This document shows, piece after piece, positions 6,407 to 10,406 of a stretch of DNA of 10,406 nucleotides. Made by a program: the position numbers and the translations under genes. This DNA is from Christensenella sp. UBA7868 (GTDB lineage Bacteria > Bacillota > Clostridia > Christensenellales > UBA1242), in the NCBI GenBank assembly GCA_002501285.1, contig DLSG01000019.1, positions 1 to 10,406 of the forward strand, read 5' to 3'. The first letter of the stretch is position 1, and every line of letters starts with the position of its first letter. The notes beneath the pieces are model-generated. The model worked only from the letters and a program-made list of their open reading frames with translations. It was not told the DNA's origin and did no database searches.

Positions 6407-6435
6407 TTGCAAAATTTAAAAATAATATATATAAT
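6407..6435 (+). promoter_or_regulatory. Promoter of the MarR-type gene, predicted leaderless
   Basis: TTGCAA (6407-6412), a 17-nt spacer and a perfect TATAAT (6430-6435) place transcription start at about 6442, exactly the ATG of the regulator. The -35 box lies within TTTGCAAA, the same core seen in the palindromes at 1372 and 1422, so autoregulation is possible. Confidence 0.6.
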
Positions 6436-6441
6436 TTAAGT

Positions 6442-6855
6442 ATGGAAATCAGTGGCGTTAATTTTTTAAAATTACAAGCACAGTTAATGGGCAGAATTGA
6501 AGGTTTTGACCCAGTGTTTTTAAACAAGAAATATAATTTAACCATTAAAGATAAATTTTTGGTATTTTTGCTTGACGGTAATAAAACTCCATCAAAATTA
6601 ATAGAACTACTAGGCGTGGCGAAAACAAATCTTGCCTTAATTTCGGCATCTTTGATTTCTGACGGACTTATTCAAAAACAAAAAGATGATGTGGATAAAC
6701 GATTAATAAATTATTGCTTAACGGAAAAGGGTAGAAAAAAAGCAAGTGAAATAGCAAAAATATTAAATGAAAATTTGTTAAACACATTAGAATATAAAAA
6801 TAAAAATGACGAAATAAATGCACTTGTTGATAAACTTATAGAATTATTATCTTAA
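6442..6855 (+). CDS. MarR-type winged-helix transcriptional regulator
   Basis: The protein has 137 residues from ATG at 6442, a normal MarR length. Upstream in-frame TTG (6379) and ATG (6394) starts overlap the promoter region and have no ribosome site. The helix-turn-helix spans about 48-80 (TPSKLIELLGVAKTNLALIS, then SLISDGLIQKQ). The wing ends in DKRLINYCLTEKG (85-97), the family's D-x-R-x(n)-LTxxG pattern. Flanking helices at 5-30 and 98-136 would form the dimer interface. Proteins of this family are cytoplasmic dimers that usually repress nearby genes and release DNA on binding small ligands or on oxidation. No enzyme or transporter gene adjoins it, so the ligand cannot be guessed. Its target may be its own promoter and the divergent tRNA/ychF promoter in the same gap. 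Confidence 0.82.
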   Translation: MEISGVNFLKLQAQLMGRIEGFDPVFLNKKYNLTIKDKFLVFLLDGNKTPSKLIELLGVAKTNLALISASLISDGLIQKQKDDVDKRLINYCLTEKGRKKASEIAKILNENLLNTLEYKNKNDEINALVDKLIELLS

Positions 6856-6951
6856 AAATTTTAAACTTTTTTAATACTATTTGTTATTTGAACATTAAAG
6901 TAAAAAATATTAATTAAAAATTCTTGTAAAAAATTTATGATTAAACAGAAA

Positions 6952-8277
6952 TTAAAACAATTTTGTTCTGTTTGTGTGGTCATAAATTTTTTCATAATCA
7001 ATAATTAACAGAAGCGGTCTTTCCCTTAATGTTTTTCCGCCAAAATTTTTTGCGGTTACGATTAATTTATTGTTTTTGATTTTTAAAGAATTTTCGCCTA
7101 AATTGATAAAGATTTTAAAACCCAAATCGGATAAATTTTCAAAATTTTTTTGACTATCTAAATAGCAAATATTAAGATTGCCAAAGATAGGGAAAATGTA
7201 TTCTTGCAAATATTCTTTTTCTTCTTCAAATTTAGTGCTGTCAAAGTTATTTAATGAATAGCCGAATTGATATCCAAGCGATTTTAATTTTATAACAAGT
7301 TTTTTAAGGACGCTAGAATCTTGGCTTAAATTTGGATTTGTTTTGTTGATGTTATAACCAAGTATTCCATCATTTTTGTTAAAAGTAATAACGGCTTTTG
7401 CATTATTAAAACTAAAATCGTTGTGTTGTAAAATAAAATTTTCAAGAATTGGAATAAAGTCGGTGTTATAAGAAATTTGATTGTTTTGGGGCTGTTTTTT
7501 GTTGTAACACGCAATAGTGTCTTTTCCGTCAATAATAAATTTTTCAATAAACTCTTGATTTGTATCTAAATAATTAATGTTGTTAAAAATTAAAATTATC
7601 GGAGTTTTATTTTGTGGCAAATATAAGTCTTTTTTTGTTATTATATTGTCTTGAATTTCAAAGCAATCTGATAAATTTATTAAAATGTAATCGTTTAAAT
7701 AAAGTTCACTTAATAAATTTGAAAACTCTTTACTCGTTAAATAATCGTTATCAAAAGTTTCAAGTTTTAAATTATCTTCACTAAAAGCAATTGATGGATA
7801 ACTTATTAATTTGTTTAATGACAAAATTTTTGGCGTTTTGTCATAATAAATTAATCCGTCTTTTACGAAAAATTTAGAGTAATGTAAAATTAAAGAATTA
7901 ATCGTGCTTTTATCTTTAAAAAGTTCGCTTTTACTTTCTAAAAATTCTACAGCGCCTTTATAATCTTCATTTAATGCCATATTTCTTGCCGAAGTAATTA
8001 TAGAACTTCGATAAGAATCCATTAAACTTTCAAGCTGCTCAATGTTATAACTGTAAAATTGTGTATTTTCATTATAAATAGTTTCTAAATATTTATATAT
8101 ATTTTCAACTTCTTCATCAAACTCATTAGATTGAAGTTTAATTAAAAGTTTTTCTGCAAGATTTGCTTTATAAAGAGCGTCTTCGGGCGAAGCAAAAACT
8201 GGGGCTTTTAAATTTGGAGCCCACAATATTACAACTAATAAAATAATTACAAAAAACGCTTTAAAAAAGTTTTTCAC
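6952..8277 (-). CDS. Secreted deacetylase-family protein lacking catalytic residues
   Basis: The protein has 441 residues from GTG at 8277, with no ribosome site. A signal peptide (hydrophobic 5-20, cleavage probably after VFA at 27-29) is followed by a helical region (31-135). The rest follows a clostridial polysaccharide-deacetylase (NodB-fold) family block by block: YPSIAFSED (160-168), TSKEFSNLLSELYLNDYILI (181-200), TPIILIFNNINYLD (225-238), DFIPILENFILQHNDFSF (273-290), GILGY (304-308), LKSLGYQFGYSLNN (331-344) and LGFKIFINL (385-393). In active members the third block reads with Asp-Asp (DDxNY) and the sixth with SHSxxH. Here these are Asn-Asn and YSLNN, so the metal-binding and catalytic residues appear lost while the fold is kept. 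It is probably a non-catalytic, secreted glycan-binding or scaffold protein. The family alignment is from memory. Confidence 0.65.
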   Translation of the reverse strand: MKNFFKAFFVIILLVVILWAPNLKAPVFASPEDALYKANLAEKLLIKLQSNEFDEEVENIYKYLETIYNENTQFYSYNIEQLESLMDSYRSSIITSARNMALNEDYKGAVEFLESKSELFKDKSTINSLILHYSKFFVKDGLIYYDKTPKILSLNKLISYPSIAFSEDNLKLETFDNDYLTSKEFSNLLSELYLNDYILINLSDCFEIQDNIITKKDLYLPQNKTPIILIFNNINYLDTNQEFIEKFIIDGKDTIACYNKKQPQNNQISYNTDFIPILENFILQHNDFSFNNAKAVITFNKNDGILGYNINKTNPNLSQDSSVLKKLVIKLKSLGYQFGYSLNNFDSTKFEEEKEYLQEYIFPIFGNLNICYLDSQKNFENLSDLGFKIFINLGENSLKIKNNKLIVTAKNFGGKTLRERPLLLIIDYEKIYDHTNRTKLF

Positions 8278-8385
8278 GCTTTTAGTATTTGTTAAAACTT
8301 TTTAATAATTAAAAAACTACAAAAAAACATAAAATTTTTCAAATTTTTTTATTTTTTATTCAATAAAAAGTGATATTTTTATCTT

Positions 8386-9471
8386 ATGGACAAAAAATTA
8401 AATAAAAATATTGAAGAAATTTTAATTGATGATAATATTCTTGAAAAGCTTAATAAAACGCTGGAAAAGAAAGTGTTAAACAGTAATGTAATAATTTTTA
8501 TAGATTTTTTAACAATGCAAAAGTATGAAGGGCAAATTGAAAACTTAAAAAAAGTTAGTTTAAATAATTTAATAATTGAAGTAATAAAAAGTGAACAAGA
8601 CTTTTTAAATTTAGACATAAATTTAGATGAAACTTATGGCTTTATTGTTGGAATTGGTGAAAGTCCATTATTATTGCAAACACAAAATTATGCCATAAAA
8701 AATAATATTAATTATGGATTTGTTAATCTTTTTTTATTGAAATTAAGTATTTTTGGTGTAAAAACAGGTGAAAAAGAATTTTTTCCACCCAATTTTATAT
8801 TAATAGAAAAAAATATACTATCAAGTAAAGATAAATTTTTAATGCTTTCAGATATGTTTAGTTATAACTATTTAAGATTTGAAAGTATGCTTGATTTTGA
8901 AAATGGGAAATTAAAAGAATTTTCTGGGCAATTTAAAAATATTTTGGCAGAAATGTTTTCTTGTTACAATAAAGAAAACGCTTTTTTGTCTTGTGAAAAT
9001 TTATATCGCAATTTTATTTCTACAGGAATTATTATTCAAAAATATAAAGTAAAAACAGATTTATTTACTTCTAACAATTCTTTTAAAAATTTTATGTCAA
9101 ACTTTGTAATTTTGCTTTGTTACAAAAATATTTTTAATTTTATAAATAAAAACAACTTAATCTTAACAAGACCAACAAGGCTGTCTGATGCAGAAATTTT
9201 AAATTATGATAAAATTGATTTTGATTTTTATAAAATATTTTTACTTAATTTTAAGCAAAAATTTTTAGATATTGAAGATTCTTTTTTAAAATTTTATATA
9301 AATTTATTAAATTTTTTAAAAAATAATTTTTTTGAAGAATTTTATAATCAAACAAAAAATTGTCACGAACTTGATTTAAGTTCTATTAATTTTGATAATA
9401 CTTTTTTGAAAAAAATGAGTTTTTTTGAAGTATTTAATAAAATAGAAAATCTGATAAGTTTAAAATTATAA
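8386..9471 (+). CDS. Unknown protein, faintly iron-ADH/G1P-dehydrogenase-like
   Basis: The protein has 361 residues from ATG at 8386, with no ribosome site, no signal peptide and no clear membrane helix, so it is probably cytoplasmic. It is rich in Asn, Lys, Phe and Leu. The first 150 residues weakly follow the order of iron-containing alcohol or glycerol-1-phosphate dehydrogenases: NVIIFID at 34-40, FIVGIGESPLLLQTQNYAI at 86-104 where such enzymes have a GVGGGT-x-D loop, FPPNFILIEKNIL at 133-145 like their PPDxVIVDLDIL, and LMLSDMFSY at 152-160 like their AGxGD. The glycine-rich loop is altered, and only one histidine (327) exists, so the metal site is absent. Homology is tentative. If it holds, this is another inactive enzyme relative. 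It is divergent from the deacetylase-like gene and co-directional with the YwmB-like gene 21 nt downstream. Confidence 0.6.
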   Translation: MDKKLNKNIEEILIDDNILEKLNKTLEKKVLNSNVIIFIDFLTMQKYEGQIENLKKVSLNNLIIEVIKSEQDFLNLDINLDETYGFIVGIGESPLLLQTQNYAIKNNINYGFVNLFLLKLSIFGVKTGEKEFFPPNFILIEKNILSSKDKFLMLSDMFSYNYLRFESMLDFENGKLKEFSGQFKNILAEMFSCYNKENAFLSCENLYRNFISTGIIIQKYKVKTDLFTSNNSFKNFMSNFVILLCYKNIFNFINKNNLILTRPTRLSDAEILNYDKIDFDFYKIFLLNFKQKFLDIEDSFLKFYINLLNFLKNNFFEEFYNQTKNCHELDLSSINFDNTFLKKMSFFEVFNKIENLISLKL

Positions 9472-9478
9472 AAAAATG

Positions 9479-9497
9479 TTCATGCTTTGTGCATGAA
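9479..9497 (+). promoter_or_regulatory. Hairpin enclosing the start codon of the YwmB-like gene
   Basis: TTCATGC (9479-9485) and GCATGAA (9491-9497) form a perfect 7-bp stem with a TTTGT loop. The ATG at 9493-9495 lies inside the 3' arm, and the preceding stop codon ends 7 nt before the hairpin. Folding would block initiation unless a ribosome from the upstream gene opens it. As DNA it could instead be an operator. Confidence 0.45.
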
Positions 9498-9978
9498 AAA
9501 ATTTATTATTCTAATTTTGTTTTTATTTTGTTTAGTTTTTACATATAGTTTTAAACCTGTTTTTTATAAAAATTTTTTTGCCGACAGTTTAATGCTATCG
9601 TCGGGAGATTATAGCGTTTATTGCCTTAAAATTGCGGGGAATTTAAAGAACGCTGATATTATTGATAATGGAAATAGTTTTATTGTTAAAACCAGTTTAA
9701 ATGACGCGAAAAGAGTTAAAAGCGAAGTTTCGCAGATTATGGGTGAAAGTTTAAGTTATGATTCCTCTATACTAGGCGTGGAAAAATTGATAAATTTATA
9801 TAACATCAAAGTAGTTAAAAGAGAACAAGTGGGAAATATTGTTTCGGTGTATGGATATTCTAACAATCCAAATTTTTGCAATAAAATTGAAATCGAAAAT
9901 AATTTAATTAATGTTCAAATCGCTTTTAGTAATAATAGAGTCACAATAGGAACTCCAATTATTTTGGGAGATTATTAA
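9493..9978 (+). CDS. YwmB-like exported or membrane-tethered protein
   Basis: The protein has 161 residues from ATG at 9493, which gives a clean MKKFIILILF start. The TTG two codons upstream is less likely, and no ribosome site exists for either. A single hydrophobic segment (about 4-20) is a signal peptide or anchor without an obvious cleavage motif. The remainder is a mixed alpha/beta domain of about 130 residues. Its C-terminal blocks VYGYSNNP (119-126), INVQIAF (139-145) and TIGTPIILGDY (151-161) resemble the YwmB family (DUF1779) of endospore-forming Bacillota, whose function is unknown and whose gene sits near sporulation and cell-wall genes. The assignment is from remembered motifs and is tentative. 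The gene probably forms an operon with the 361-residue gene and ends in a strong terminator. Confidence 0.6.
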   Translation: MKKFIILILFLFCLVFTYSFKPVFYKNFFADSLMLSSGDYSVYCLKIAGNLKNADIIDNGNSFIVKTSLNDAKRVKSEVSQIMGESLSYDSSILGVEKLINLYNIKVVKREQVGNIVSVYGYSNNPNFCNKIEIENNLINVQIAFSNNRVTIGTPIILGDY

Positions 9979-10028
9979 TTTTTCTTCTTGATTAAGAATA
10001 AAATTTGCTAATTTAAAGTATTTATTAG

Positions 10029-10058
10029 AAAGTCACTAAAATTAATAGTGGCTTTTTT
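10029..10058 (+). terminator. Rho-independent terminator after the YwmB-like gene
   Basis: Ten-base arms (10029-10038 and 10046-10055, with one G-T pair) containing GTCACTA and TAGTGGC enclose the loop AAATTAA and lead into TTTTTT (10053-10058). It ends the 8386-9978 unit. Confidence 0.88.
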
Positions 10059-10310
10059 AAATTTATATCTTTTATTTTATATAAATTCTTTATTAATTAT
10101 TTCTATTTTAATTTTTTACATATAAAATTTTATTTTTAGTTACATCATCACTTTAAATTTAATATAACAAACTTCAAAATATAGACTTTAAAAATGATGT
10201 TTTGCTATTTATTTTTCTGACTTTAATGCAATTAGCATACCAAAATAAAAAAAACTAAATAAAAATCGAAAAAATTGTTTAAATTTTATTTTTGCGTTAA
10301 TAATTTGGCT
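10059..10310. other. AT-rich intergenic stretch
   Basis: No open frame with gene-like composition and no RNA gene is visible on either strand. The stretch must contain the promoter of the gene at 10322. The best vegetative candidate, TTGTTT (10275-10280) with 17 nt to TAATAA (10298-10303), is weak. No convincing sporulation sigma-factor promoter was found. Confidence 0.4.
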
Positions 10311-10321
10311 AGGAGGATTTT

Positions 10322-10406
10322 ATGAAAGATAAATTATTAAAAGGGTTAAAAAAATATCGAGTTTACTTATATTCTGCTTTGGCGGTAATTATGGCGGTTG
10401 TTGTAA
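10322..10406 (+). CDS. N-terminus of membrane-anchored protein, possibly SpoIIQ-like
   Basis: Only 28 codons lie in the window, and the frame is still open at the right edge. The ATG has a perfect AGGAGG at 10311-10316 with 5-nt spacing. The peptide begins with a basic stretch (MKDKLLKGLKKYRVY) and then enters a hydrophobic segment (LYSALAVIMAVVV). This is the start of a single-helix anchored protein with its bulk outside the cell. The layout fits SpoIIQ/M23-peptidase-type proteins, whose genes lie near ywmB in several Bacillota, but so few residues cannot decide it. Confidence 0.6.
   Translation, partial: MKDKLLKGLKKYRVYLYSALAVIMAVVV

Noticed and set aside
6379..6441. N-terminal extension of the MarR-type protein from TTG 6379
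   Set aside because: The region holds the tRNA promoter -35 box and the regulator's own promoter, with no ribosome site. The ATG at 6442 gives a standard MarR length.
7326..7547. Minus-strand open frame in another frame of the deacetylase-like gene
   Set aside because: The overlapping frame carries recognisable family blocks, so this one is a shadow.
8379..8618. Minus-strand open frame opposite the 361-residue gene
   Set aside because: Its composition follows from antisense of AT-rich coding DNA, and it has no ribosome site or motif.
10200..10310. Possible SigF, SigE or SigG promoter upstream of the right-edge gene
   Set aside because: GCATACC and GTTTA fragments occur, but not with the correct paired spacing.
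1..10406. CRISPR array, insertion sequence, riboswitch or phage attachment site
   Set aside because: No spaced repeats, transposase motifs, terminal inverted repeats or recognisable aptamer cores were seen. The region next to the tRNA shows no duplicated tRNA end.

Overview
The window reads as AT-rich, low-GC Bacillota DNA, most likely an uncultured gut-type Clostridia or related lineage. The reasons are A/T-biased codons, AGGAGG-type ribosome sites on about half the genes, TGG (never TGA) for tryptophan, a Gram-positive lipoprotein, TasA/camelysin-like exported proteins, and a YwmB-like gene followed by the start of a possible SpoIIQ-like protein at the right edge. The assignment rests on sequence character alone.

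Left part (1-4560): a membrane protein cut by the left edge (1-511, minus). Then comes an exported-protein block. A TasA/camelysin-like protein (687-1340, minus; strong ribosome site, own terminator) is divergent from two membrane-anchored relatives (1444-2010 and 2089-3033, plus). These are followed by a lipoprotein with repeated fibronectin-III-like domains (3131-4471). The three relatives share MPG, Tyr-rich, VE-A-Q and W..APE.W blocks, so they look like one major and two minor components of a surface structure. The divergent promoter region carries two TTTGCAAA-core palindromes 52 bp apart. A bidirectional terminator closes the block.

Middle (4577-6855): a minus-strand unit of tRNA-Gln(CUG), the ribosome-associated ATPase gene ychF, and a two-helix membrane protein that also has its own promoter. 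The tRNA has a near-perfect promoter. A GAAA-capped hairpin abuts its CCA end, and no separate ychF promoter is visible. Divergent from it is a MarR-type regulator whose best promoter would start the message at its ATG.

Right part (6952-10406): a secreted protein of a clostridial polysaccharide-deacetylase family in which the expected catalytic residues are replaced (6952-8277, minus). Divergent from it is a 361-residue protein with a faint resemblance to iron-containing alcohol/glycerol-1-phosphate dehydrogenases but without the metal-binding histidines. A YwmB-like signal-peptide protein follows, with its start codon inside a hairpin, then a strong terminator and the first 28 codons of a new membrane-anchored protein. 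The four complete genes from 6442 to 9978 lack Shine-Dalgarno sites, unlike most other genes here.
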